Positions 1 through 5,845 of a stretch of 10,444 nucleotides of DNA are shown in pieces. Origin of the DNA: DASRHK01 sp035650495 (lineage in GTDB: Bacteria; Pseudomonadota; Gammaproteobacteria; Nevskiales; Nevskiaceae); the NCBI GenBank assembly GCA_035650495.1, contig DASRHK010000001.1:1-10444 (forward strand), given 5' to 3'. The notes under the pieces are model-generated. The model did no database searches. It was not told where the DNA came from and saw nothing but the letters and a program-made list of their open reading frames with translations. Position numbers and translations under genes: made by a program. Each line of letters begins with the position of its first letter. The first letter of the stretch is position 1.

Positions 1-1
1 G

Positions 2-880
2 ATCGGCGTGCTCGGTCACGAGAGCGGCATGTCGCCCGACGGCAAGACGTTCTACTCGGCCTCGCCGGGATCGCCGACGCTGGTCGCCATCGACATCTCC
101 AATCCGACGCTGCCGGTCCCGCTCGCGCTGATGCCGTTCTACTCGCACGGGCTCTCCGTGAGCGCCGATGGCAATCGCATCTACATCGCGAGCATCGGCA
201 TCTCCGGCACCGTGCGCGCCTACAGCAACAGCCAGATCCCGAATTTCCCCGACCCGAACATGGATCGCGCGCTGGTGATCGTCGACGTCTCCGAGATCCA
301 GGCGCGCGTGCCCAATCCGCAGATCCACGAGATCTCGCGGCTGCAGTGGCATCCGGGCAGCATTCCGCAGAACGCGATCCCGATCACGATCAAGGGGCAT
401 CCGTATCTGGTCGAGATCGACGAGTACGGCCAGCAGTACGAGGTCGGTGCCGGCCGCATCATCGACATCGCCGACGAAGCGCATCCGCAGGTGATCTCCA
501 ATCTGCGCCTCGAAGTCCACAACCCGGAGCACTTCGCGGAAGAGAAGGGCGATCCGGGCGCCAACTTCGTCGGCCAGGGCTACGCAGGCCATTACTGCAA
601 CGTGCCGACGCGCATCGATCCCACGATCGTCGCCTGCAGCATGATCCTGTCGGGCCTGCGCGTGTTCGACATCCGCGACCCCTATCACCCGAAGGAAGTC
701 GCGTACTTCAATGCCCCGATCAATCCGCGCATCGCCCCGGTGCCGACGCCGGCGAGCAATTACGCGATGTCGAGCCCGTCGTTCGTGCCTGAGCGCCACG
801 AGATCTGGTACTCCGACACCTACAGCGGCTTCTATGTGGTGCGGCTGACCAACAATGCCTGGCCGGAGTGGACGCAATGA
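2..880 (+). CDS. LVIVD-repeat beta-propeller protein, 5'-truncated by window edge
   Basis: The open frame enters at base 2 and runs 292 codons to TGA at 878-880. It has no start inside the window: the GTG at base 8 lies within coding sequence that continues upstream. The protein carries several LVIVD-type blade repeats, seen as LVAIDISNP, LVIVDVSE, GRIIDIADEAHP and LRVFDIRDPYHPKEV, each a hydrophobic strand ending in D-x-S/R-x-P. Such repeats (Pfam LVIVD family) form beta-propellers in extracytoplasmic proteins of mostly unknown function. The phrase GHYCNVPTRIDPTIVACSM contains two cysteines that could form a disulfide if the protein is exported, but its N-terminus and any signal peptide are outside the window. 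The stop overlaps the start of the next gene (ATGA), so the two are probably translated together. No catalytic motif is visible, so binding or scaffolding is more likely than enzymatic activity. The family call is fairly secure; the role is unknown. Confidence 0.8.
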   Translation: MGVLGHESGMSPDGKTFYSASPGSPTLVAIDISNPTLPVPLALMPFYSHGLSVSADGNRIYIASIGISGTVRAYSNSQIPNFPDPNMDRALVIVDVSEIQARVPNPQIHEISRLQWHPGSIPQNAIPITIKGHPYLVEIDEYGQQYEVGAGRIIDIADEAHPQVISNLRLEVHNPEHFAEEKGDPGANFVGQGYAGHYCNVPTRIDPTIVACSMILSGLRVFDIRDPYHPKEVAYFNAPINPRIAPVPTPASNYAMSSPSFVPERHEIWYSDTYSGFYVVRLTNNAWPEWTQ

Positions 881-1332
881 ATCGCAACACCGCGTGGATG
901 CAGTGGCTCTATGTGGCGATCGCGATCGTCGCGTTCGTCGGCACGACCGCGCAGGTCACCGCGTATCTCGGTGCCGGAGCGGTGCAGGGCACGATCAATT
1001 TCTGGAAGGAGACGACGCCGACCCCCGCCGCGACGTTCCTGCTCGTCGACATCTTCGCGTTCGGCGCGGCCGTGCTGATCTGGATGTTCGCGGAGTGCCG
1101 TCGCCTCGGCCTCGCGCAAGGCTGGGCATGGCTCTACTTCCTCGGCAGCGCGTTCGTCGGCATCAGCGTGTTCATGCCGCTGTTCTTCGCGCATCGGCAT
1201 CGGCGCATCCGCGCGCTGCATCCGGATCAGGATGCTGCCATCTCCGGCGCGGACTTCATCGCGGTCGCGATGCTGCTCGCGTCACTCGGCGTTGCGGCGT
1301 ACTACAGTCTCACGCATCTGCCACACGCATAG
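877..1332 (+). CDS. DUF2834-like four-helix membrane protein
   Basis: This 151-residue protein starts at ATG 877, overlapping the previous stop as ATGA, with GGAG at 865-868 eight bases upstream. A GTG three codons earlier is possible, but the ATG fits the ribosome site better. It has about four hydrophobic segments: residues 10-30 (YVAIAIVAFVGTTAQVTAYL), 50-70, 84-105 and 128-145. The loop FWKETTPTPAATFLLVD, followed by IWMFAECRRLG and then FMPLFFAHRHRR, resembles the DUF2834 family of small membrane proteins, which has no established biochemical role. A basic patch (HRHRRIR) after the third helix should face the cytoplasm. The tight coupling to the LVIVD-repeat gene suggests joint function, for example a membrane partner for an exported propeller; that is inference. 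The 3' end overlaps the convergent membrane-protein gene by 51 bases. The family assignment is from memory of its motif pattern and is moderately secure. Confidence 0.7.
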   Translation: MNRNTAWMQWLYVAIAIVAFVGTTAQVTAYLGAGAVQGTINFWKETTPTPAATFLLVDIFAFGAAVLIWMFAECRRLGLAQGWAWLYFLGSAFVGISVFMPLFFAHRHRRIRALHPDQDAAISGADFIAVAMLLASLGVAAYYSLTHLPHA

Positions 1333-2004
1333 GGCGGCGTAGCCGATCTGCCAGAGCCACACGAGCGCGATCGACCACAGCAGCAGCGCGCCGAATTTCG
1401 CGGGATCGATCAGCGTCATCGCGCCGGCGAGCACGAGCAGCGCTGCGATCGCGGAAGCGATCATGCTCTGCAGCAATCGACCGCTGCCGACGAATGCCGC
1501 GGCGAACAGCGCGCCGACGACCGCGAGCAGCTCCCATTTCTGCATCGTGCGCAGATGCAATTGCGGAAGGAGCACGAAGAAATCCGCGTCCGTTTGCGTG
1601 AGCTGCAGGAGCGCGAAGTTCTCCGCCATGTCGAACAGAGCCGCGAGCGGGCCGATCAGGACGCCGATGAGCAGCCAGCTGCGTCGCCGCGCCGCCGCCG
1701 CGAGCATGCACGAGAAGGCGACGAACCACGCGTAGCAGGCCATGTAGCCGAAGTCGACGCGATTCGCGAAATCCATCTTCGCGCGCGCAGCGGTGGATAC
1801 GGCGTCGGGCGGGTCCTCGCCGATCACGGTTTCCACATCCTCCGGCGTGCGCGCCAGCTCGAAGGCGAGGATCGCTTCGTTGCCGTAGGCGCCGTTCAGC
1901 GGATGCACCGGCTGCAGATGGAGCGCGACGAACACCTGTGAGATCGCGAGCACCACGATGCCGAGCACCAGTGTCGCGATCGCGAGCGTGCGGTTGTCGC
2001 CCAT
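1282..2004 (-). CDS. Unrecognised six-helix membrane protein
   Basis: This gene encodes 240 residues from ATG at 2004 to TGA at 1282-1284. The start overlaps the methyltransferase stop by one base (TGATG), a typical translational-coupling arrangement. The only upstream ribosome-site-like sequence is a weak GAAAG, so reinitiation probably supplies ribosomes. About six hydrophobic spans are visible: residues 8-28, 90-108, 113-135, 152-170, 174-192 and 197-220. Between the first and second spans is a soluble loop of about 60 residues containing FELARTPEDVETVIGEDP and then ANRVDFGYMACYAWFVAF. I do not recognise a named family; FELARTPEDV plus an N-x-x-D-F helix start recall uncharacterised membrane proteins of proteobacteria. 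Partnership with the methyltransferase suggests work on a lipid, quinone or other membrane substrate, but the sequence shows no catalytic residues that prove this. The last 51 bases overlap the end of the opposite-strand DUF2834-like gene. Confidence 0.75.
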   Translation of the reverse strand: MGDNRTLAIATLVLGIVVLAISQVFVALHLQPVHPLNGAYGNEAILAFELARTPEDVETVIGEDPPDAVSTAARAKMDFANRVDFGYMACYAWFVAFSCMLAAAARRRSWLLIGVLIGPLAALFDMAENFALLQLTQTDADFFVLLPQLHLRTMQKWELLAVVGALFAAAFVGSGRLLQSMIASAIAALLVLAGAMTLIDPAKFGALLLWSIALVWLWQIGYAALCVWQMRETVVRRNAE

Positions 2005-2801
2005 CAGGCTTTCGTCGCCCGCGTCATCAGGTACGGCTGGCGGACGCGATTGCCGACGAAGAACTGCGACGCCACGGCGTCGAGCTCGGCCCGGAATGCG
2101 GCGAGCTTCGGCGGGTCGCTGCTCAACGTCTGGATCGCCTTGATCACCGGGCCCGCGGTCAGCTCGACGTTCGCGCGGAAGTGCTGGGGCGACAGGCACG
2201 GCATGAAGATCTCGTTGCGATCGAACGCAATATCCTTCACTGCGTTCCCCAGACGCTCGCGGATCACGTTCGGATCGCCCCACGCGGGCGGCGGCGCAAC
2301 GCCTGGAGGCGGCGGCATGTATTTCGCGACGGTCGCGAACACGCGGCCGATGACGAGCTCGGGCGGCCAGGTCGAGAAGGCAATGCGTCCGCCCGGCTTC
2401 AGCACGCGCAGCAGCTGCGCGACAGCGACGTCGGGACGCGGCGCGAACATGTGCCCGAACTGCGAGAGCACGACGTCGAAGCTCGCGTCGGGATAGGGCA
2501 GCGCTTCGACGTCGCCCTCCGTGAACTCGATGTCGGCATTGATGATCGCTGCGTTCTTGCGCGCATCGACGAGCAGCGCCGGCGCGAGATCAAGTCCACG
2601 GACCTTGGCGCCGCGTCGCCATGCCGTGATCGCGACGACGCCGGTGCCGCAGGCGACGTCGAGCACGGATTGCCCGGCGCGGACTTCGGCGAAATCGACG
2701 AGCGCCGAAGCCGCGAGCGTGGTGTACGCGGCGAGCGGCGAGAACAGGGCCCACGATTCGCGCTGCACCGCCTTGAATTGTGCAAACGGATCCGCCGTCA
2801 T
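2004..2801 (-). CDS. Class I SAM-dependent methyltransferase (UbiE-like fold)
   Basis: The protein is 265 residues from ATG 2801, preceded by GAGGGG about eight bases upstream. The frame stays open to 2843, but a start there has no such site and would lie inside the promoter. Motif I is VLDVACGTG (residues 46-54), which binds S-adenosylmethionine. The acidic residue that holds the ribose is D71 in GLDLAP. EGDVEALPYPDASFDVVLSQF is the motif II region, and LRVLKPGGRIAFSTW is the motif III strand and turn. This is the standard Rossmann-like class I methyltransferase layout and resembles UbiE/COQ5-type enzymes acting on small molecules. The C-terminal third (residues 155-265), with a proline-rich stretch PPPPGVAPPPAWGDP, would shape the substrate pocket. 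No signal peptide is present, so it is cytoplasmic. It heads a two-gene unit with the six-helix membrane protein. The substrate cannot be read from sequence; a quinone or lipid is one idea, and confidence in the enzyme class is high. Confidence 0.9.
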   Translation of the reverse strand: MTADPFAQFKAVQRESWALFSPLAAYTTLAASALVDFAEVRAGQSVLDVACGTGVVAITAWRRGAKVRGLDLAPALLVDARKNAAIINADIEFTEGDVEALPYPDASFDVVLSQFGHMFAPRPDVAVAQLLRVLKPGGRIAFSTWPPELVIGRVFATVAKYMPPPPGVAPPPAWGDPNVIRERLGNAVKDIAFDRNEIFMPCLSPQHFRANVELTAGPVIKAIQTLSSDPPKLAAFRAELDAVASQFFVGNRVRQPYLMTRATKA

Positions 2802-2833
2802 CGCCCGTCCCCTCGCGTTGCGCAGAGGACGGC

Positions 2834-2862
2834 TTTTTAGCAAGAAGCGCGCGATCCGTAAA
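2834..2862 (-). promoter_or_regulatory. Candidate sigma-70 promoter of the methyltransferase unit
   Basis: Read on the minus strand, TTTACG (2862-2857) matches four of six -35 bases. After a 17-base spacer comes an extended -10, TGC followed by TAAAAA (2839-2834), matching four of six. The implied transcript would start near 2827, leaving a 26-base leader that holds the GAGGGG site. It sits just downstream of the GC hairpin that closes the preceding gene. Found by eye only. Confidence 0.45.
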
Positions 2863-2867
2863 CGCAG

Positions 2868-2897
2868 GCTCGCGCGCCGCGGACGCGGCGCGCGAGC
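2868..2897 (-). terminator. Strong GC-rich hairpin after the 104-residue protein gene
   Basis: Two 14-base arms, GCTCGCGCGCCGCG (2868-2881) and its exact complement (2884-2897), give a 13-bp stem with a GGAC loop. It begins 12 bases beyond the stop of the minus-strand small membrane-protein gene and lies before the methyltransferase promoter. That is where a terminator is expected. It lacks a clear T-run on either side (only GTTTAC follows on the minus strand), so it may act as a weak or factor-assisted terminator or a transcript-end stabiliser. Confidence 0.5.
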
Positions 2898-2909
2898 TGC
2901 AGGAGGGAA

Positions 2910-3224
2910 CTACTGCTGCGGCGACTGCTCTTCCGACGGCGGCGTGCTCGGGCTCGCCGGTCCAGTCGAAGTCGAGTCGTTCGCCGGCGGCGAGTTCGTG
3001 GTCGTCGTCGACGTCGTCGACTCCGTGGTCGAGCTCGCCGGGCCCGTCGGCGCCGGCGTCGTGCTCTGCGCGGCAGGTGCCGGCGCGTGCTCGACGACGC
3101 GATCCGGCGCGCGCTGCTTCTGCCAGAGCATGAAGCCCAGCACGGCGAGGATCACGAAGATCACCACGATGGCAACGATGCCGGTGTTGCCGGTTTTCTC
3201 ACGATCATCAACGGTGTCAGCCAT
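2910..3224 (-). CDS. Small single-span membrane protein with Ser/Thr/Pro-rich tail
   Basis: The 104-residue protein starts at ATG 3224, with GGAG six bases upstream (GGAGAAAGAAATG). The frame is open further upstream, but nothing there resembles a start with a ribosome site. Residues 1-14 are charged (MADTVDDREKTGN). Residues 15-35 form one hydrophobic helix (IVAIVVIFVILAVLGFML), followed by WQKQR. From residue 44 onward the tail is almost entirely Ala, Pro, Ser and Thr, with runs such as TTESTTSTTTTNSPP. No enzymatic motif is visible. The charge balance (acidic and mixed before the helix, QKQR after it) makes topology uncertain: the basic residues after the helix favour a cytoplasmic tail, while the composition is more typical of an exported linker. 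The codons of the tail make GTC-rich near-repeats on the opposite strand. I do not recognise a family. It is monocistronic or weakly linked to the P450 operon, being 85 bases from it. Confidence 0.7.
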   Translation of the reverse strand: MADTVDDREKTGNTGIVAIVVIFVILAVLGFMLWQKQRAPDRVVEHAPAPAAQSTTPAPTGPASSTTESTTSTTTTNSPPANDSTSTGPASPSTPPSEEQSPQQ

Positions 3225-3269
3225 TTCTTTCTCCAAGACAGGCGAGACTGACCATTCAAGGGTCAACGT

Positions 3270-3298
3270 TGCGACACCGGTGGAAAAGTCCGAGTTCC
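3270..3298 (-). promoter_or_regulatory. Possible ECF/sigma-E-type promoter
   Basis: On the minus strand GGAACT (3298-3293) is followed after 17 bases by GTCGCA (3275-3270). This resembles extracytoplasmic-function sigma promoters, which have GGAAC-type -35 and GTC-type -10 elements. It would start transcription about 40 bases ahead of the small membrane-protein gene. A competing sigma-70-like TTGACC lies at 3266-3261 but has no good -10. Low confidence: short motifs, read by eye. Confidence 0.25.
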
Positions 3299-3309
3299 TT
3301 GTAATTTGT

Positions 3310-3495
3310 TCAGTCGCGGCCGTCGGCCTCGTCCTTGGCGTCCTGCTCGGCCGCGCGCGCACGGGTGCGCTCGATGGCCTTGGCGGCCTCGGATTGCGAA
3401 TCGTACGGTCCGATGCGCGACGTGCTGCCGCAGCCGCCGTCCTGCTCGACGCGATGGTGCTCGAGGCACCACCAGTACGTGCTCGAGGCGCTCAT
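3310..3495 (-). CDS. 61-residue Cys/His small protein downstream of P450
   Basis: This gene reads from ATG 3495 to TGA at 3310-3312, five bases after the P450 stop, so it is almost certainly co-transcribed and translated by coupling; no strong ribosome site is seen. The protein has an aromatic and metal-ligand-like first half, YWWCLEHHRVEQDGGC (residues 7-22), then RIGPYDSQSEAAKAIE (27-42) and a charged, helical, Arg/Ala/Asp-rich end. C10, H13, H14 and C22 could bind a metal, but this is inference. A similar pattern (YW-x-CL-x-H-x-x-VE, a later Cys, x-GPY, then an EA-rich helix) occurs in short actinobacterial proteins of unknown function. GPY-x-s-x-x-EA also recalls the SPOR-like 'pressure from Tyr to helix' fold, only loosely. 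It is too small to be a ferredoxin, with no CxxC pairs. Its reality is supported by length, context and motif order; its function is unknown. Confidence 0.75.
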   Translation of the reverse strand: MSASSTYWWCLEHHRVEQDGGCGSTSRIGPYDSQSEAAKAIERTRARAAEQDAKDEADGRD

Positions 3496-3500
3496 GGCGA

Positions 3501-4928
3501 TTAGACCGCGCGCCGCCGGAACCTGATCCGCAGATTGCGCGGGACCAGCGTGAAGCTGAAGACTTCGGCGACCGGTTTCTCCATCGGCACGGCTTCGATC
3601 TCGAAGTTGCGTGCCAGCATCAGCGTCGCGCTGCGCAGCTCGGCGAGCGCCAGATTGCGGCCGGGACACATGCGCGGACCGTAGCCGAAGGGCAGGGACG
3701 CTGCGCGGCCTGGTTGCGCATCGGTCGTGGCGGCCTCGCGGAACGGATCGAACACGGGTGCCGGTGTGGAATGCGGCGAGCTGCTCGCGGCGGCGCGCGT
3801 GAGCAGCAGCACGTTGGTGCCGGCTGGCACAGTGAGATCGCCGAGCACCGTGTCGCGCAGCGACTCGAGGAAGAACATCGGCGCGACCGGATGCAGGCGC
3901 AGCGTCTCGTTGATCGTCGCGTCGGTCATGCGCAGGAGGTGCGGGAAGCGATCGGCGCGCGGCGCTTCCGGATCGGGCGCGCTGGGATCGTCGAGCATCG
4001 CGTCGGCTTCCTTGCGCAGCGCTTCGTACACGTCGGGCCGATCGCTCACGCAATGGATCAGCCACGCCATCGTGTTGGCCGTAGTGTCCTCGCCACCGAG
4101 CAGCACGGTCATCGTGTTCGCGAACACGTCTTCGTCGCTGATCGCGCTGCCGTCGGCTTCGTTGGCGAGCAGCAACGCTTCGAGGAAGCACGTCGGCGAT
4201 TCCCGCAGCTTCGGGTTCGTGCGCAGCCGCTCGCGGGCTTGATCGATCAAACCGCCGACTTCCACGCGCAGCGCGGCGAGCGCGCGATCGAGCTCGTAAT
4301 CCTGGGGCAGCTTGAAGTAGCGCCAGTACGGGAAGAAGCCGCGCACGCGGCGGCCCAACGCGGGGAAGATCTTGTCGAGATGGCGCTGGATCACGTCCTC
4401 GCCCATCTCCAGCGTGTTCGCCTCGTGGCCGAGCGCGAACTGCATCGTGACGTCGACGGTGTAGCGCATGAGATCGCTCGCGACGTCGACGGCATCGCCG
4501 CGATCGGCGGCGTTGCGCCAGCGCGCGAGCAATCGCTTCGTGGTCGCGAGCAGCTTCTCGTGGAACGACTTCAACTGCTGCGCGTTCAGCGTCGCGAGCC
4601 AGATGCGCCGCTGATTCTTCCAGCGCTCGCCCTCGGAAGAGAACAGCCCGTTCATCATCAGGTCCTGCGCGACCGGCTCCATCTTGCGCACGCGGCGATA
4701 ACCGTCGGGCCGCTCCTTCAGGATCTGCTGCGCAAGCGGCTGATCGGTGACGACGAGGAATCTCATTCCGGCGGCTTGCACGCGATAGAAGCGGCCGTAC
4801 TGCTGCGCCCATTCTTCGAGCTGAAGGTGCAACTGCGTCGGCGACATCTGCAGCGCGCTGCCCAGGATCGGCAGGCCACGCGGGCCGGGGAGGGAGTCGA
4901 TGCTGCGAAGCGCGAGGGGCTCGTTCAT
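3501..4928 (-). CDS. Cytochrome P450 monooxygenase
   Basis: This 475-residue protein has every core P450 mark in order. There is a proline-rich start LPGPRGLPILGS (13-24), then WKNQRR in the C-helix (103-108). The I-helix is GGEDTT (278-283), where the acid-Thr pair activates oxygen. The K-helix E-x-x-R is E341-R344 in INETLRLHP. The partner arginine is R397 in FDPFREA, and the heme loop is FGYGPRMCPG (414-423) with C421 as thiolate ligand. Length is normal for a complete soluble bacterial P450. There is no N-terminal membrane helix or fused reductase, so separate electron-transfer partners are needed, and none is in this window. The PGPRGLPILG start and TLRLHPVAP resemble the eukaryote-like bacterial P450s. 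Substrate is not readable. The ATG at 4928 has a weak ribosome site (GGGCTC) and follows the transporter stop by 18 bases, indicating an operon. The 61-residue gene follows directly. Confidence 0.95.
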   Translation of the reverse strand: MNEPLALRSIDSLPGPRGLPILGSALQMSPTQLHLQLEEWAQQYGRFYRVQAAGMRFLVVTDQPLAQQILKERPDGYRRVRKMEPVAQDLMMNGLFSSEGERWKNQRRIWLATLNAQQLKSFHEKLLATTKRLLARWRNAADRGDAVDVASDLMRYTVDVTMQFALGHEANTLEMGEDVIQRHLDKIFPALGRRVRGFFPYWRYFKLPQDYELDRALAALRVEVGGLIDQARERLRTNPKLRESPTCFLEALLLANEADGSAISDEDVFANTMTVLLGGEDTTANTMAWLIHCVSDRPDVYEALRKEADAMLDDPSAPDPEAPRADRFPHLLRMTDATINETLRLHPVAPMFFLESLRDTVLGDLTVPAGTNVLLLTRAAASSSPHSTPAPVFDPFREAATTDAQPGRAASLPFGYGPRMCPGRNLALAELRSATLMLARNFEIEAVPMEKPVAEVFSFTLVPRNLRIRFRRRAV

Positions 4929-4946
4929 TGCGAGCCCATTGTGCTG

Positions 4947-5735
4947 CTAGCCCGCGAGCATCTTCAATCCGACCAGCGCGAGAACAATCGCGATTGCCGT
5001 GCGGATGACCTTGTCGGGCGCGTACACGGCGACGACGGAGCCGATGAGGATGCCCGGGATCGAGCCGATCAGGAGATTGCCGAGCAGGCTGAAGTTGACG
5101 TTGCCCATCAGCAAATGGCCGAAGCCTGCGAGGAACGTCAACGGGATCGCGTGCGTGATGTCGGTGCCGACGAGCGAGCTCGGCGTCAATCGGCGCGGAT
5201 ACAGATAGAGCAGCATCACCGCGCCGAGGGCGCCAGAGCCGATCGACGTGAAGGTGACGAGGAAGCCGAGGATCGCGCCCGCGACGACGGTAAGGGTGGG
5301 CTGCATCGCCTTGAATGGCACCGGCTTGGCGCCGCGCATGTACTGACCGATCTTGTGGAAGCGATTCCGCGACAGCGCCGCGATCGACGTGAGGATCAGC
5401 GTCGCGCCGAGCGTCTTCACCATCATGCCGTTCTTCACCTGGCTGCCGCCGGTTTCGTAGAGCCACAGCAGCGTCAGGCCCGCGGCCGGAATGCTGCCGA
5501 GGAACATGCGGCGCAGGATGCCGAAGTCGATCGTGCCCTTCTTGCGGTGCACCGCGAAGCCGAACAGCTTGGTGATGCCCGCGAACCACAGGTCGGTGCC
5601 GACAGCGGTCGCCGGCGCGATGCCGAAGATCAGCATCATGATCGGCGCCATCAGCGATCCGCCGCCGACGCCGGTCATGCCGACGACCACGCCGACGAAC
5701 AACCCGGCGACCGAGTTGACCAGATTCAATTCCAT
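4947..5735 (-). CDS. TauE/SafE-family (TSUP) membrane transporter
   Basis: The protein is 262 residues from ATG 5735, preceded by an excellent AAGGGGAG site five bases upstream. The frame is open to 5804, but that longer start would cover the regulatory region. It shows the internal duplication of TSUP anion transporters. The first half has GVGGGSLMAPIMM (22-34) and AVGTDLWFAGITK (44-56). The second repeats these as TSIGSGALGAVML (163-175) and LVGTDITHAIPLT (188-200). Around eight hydrophobic helices fit an inner-membrane transporter. Known family members move sulfite, sulfonates, sulfoacetate or related anions, usually outward, but many have unknown cargo. Here the gene starts an operon with a P450, 18 bases downstream, so export or uptake of an organic anion related to the P450 reaction is possible (inference). 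The gene diverges from the porin-cytochrome with a shared regulatory interval of 110 bases. Confidence 0.9.
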   Translation of the reverse strand: MELNLVNSVAGLFVGVVVGMTGVGGGSLMAPIMMLIFGIAPATAVGTDLWFAGITKLFGFAVHRKKGTIDFGILRRMFLGSIPAAGLTLLWLYETGGSQVKNGMMVKTLGATLILTSIAALSRNRFHKIGQYMRGAKPVPFKAMQPTLTVVAGAILGFLVTFTSIGSGALGAVMLLYLYPRRLTPSSLVGTDITHAIPLTFLAGFGHLLMGNVNFSLLGNLLIGSIPGILIGSVVAVYAPDKVIRTAIAIVLALVGLKMLAG

Positions 5736-5755
5736 CGAACTCCCCTTGGTCGCGC

Positions 5756-5761
5756 ATTGTA
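5756..5761 (-). promoter_or_regulatory. -10 element of the transporter/P450 operon
   Basis: On the minus strand this reads TACAAT, five of six matches to TATAAT. It predicts a transcript start near 5749 and a 13-14-base leader carrying the AAGGGGAG ribosome site. No good -35 hexamer lies 16-18 bases upstream. The positions where it would be are covered by the FNR-type box at 5776-5789, whose centre would be at about -33.5. Confidence 0.45.
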
Positions 5762-5775
5762 ACGGTCGGTCACGA

Positions 5776-5789
5776 TTGACCTGGATCAA
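5776..5789. promoter_or_regulatory. FNR/Anr/Dnr-type operator box
   Basis: The sequence TTGAC-CTGG-ATCAA differs from the FNR-family consensus TTGAT-N4-ATCAA at one base, and flanking A and T extend the dyad to ATTGA...TCAAT. Proteins of this family sense oxygen loss (FNR/Anr, iron-sulfur) or nitric oxide (Dnr/Nnr, heme); the site cannot tell which. It lies 57 bases before the porin-cytochrome start and 41 bases before the transporter start. Relative to the plus-strand -10 at 5812-5817 it is centred at -41.5. Confidence 0.65.
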
Positions 5790-5811
5790 TGCCCGCGCGG
5801 CCACCTGCTCT

Positions 5812-5817
5812 TACGGT
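5812..5817 (+). promoter_or_regulatory. -10 element of the porin-cytochrome promoter
   Basis: TACGGT keeps the three most conserved -10 positions (T, A and final T). It implies a start near 5824 and a 22-base leader containing the GGAG at 5834-5837. There is no usable -35 hexamer, as expected for a promoter that relies on a bound activator centred at -41.5. Confidence 0.5.
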
Positions 5818-5845
5818 GTTCGCAGTCACAAGCGGAGATGGTCCG

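Noticed and set aside
3249..3265. Inverted repeat TGACC-N7-GGTCA as an operator
   Set aside because: Only five-base arms; expected by chance at this scale, and no matching copy was noticed elsewhere in the window.
2521..3504. Plus-strand frame across the methyltransferase start and small membrane-protein genes
   Set aside because: Low-complexity Ala/Val/Arg product that crosses the GC hairpin and has no motif or ribosome site; it is a shadow.
3306..5762. Very long open frames of about 815 codons on both strands across the transporter and P450
   Set aside because: They are Arg/Ala-rich shadows of high-GC codon use, without any family motif, and cross several real gene boundaries. Only the last 61 codons of the minus-strand frame (3310-3495), which have their own start and motif, are kept.
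5736..5804. N-terminally longer transporter starting at 5804
   Set aside because: The extra 23 residues are not membrane-like, would overlap the FNR-type box, and the ATG at 5735 has an excellent AAGGGGAG site.
5789..5845. N-terminally longer porin-cytochrome starting at 5789
   Set aside because: It would put extra residues before a normal signal peptide and start ahead of the inferred transcript start; GGAG fits ATG 5846.
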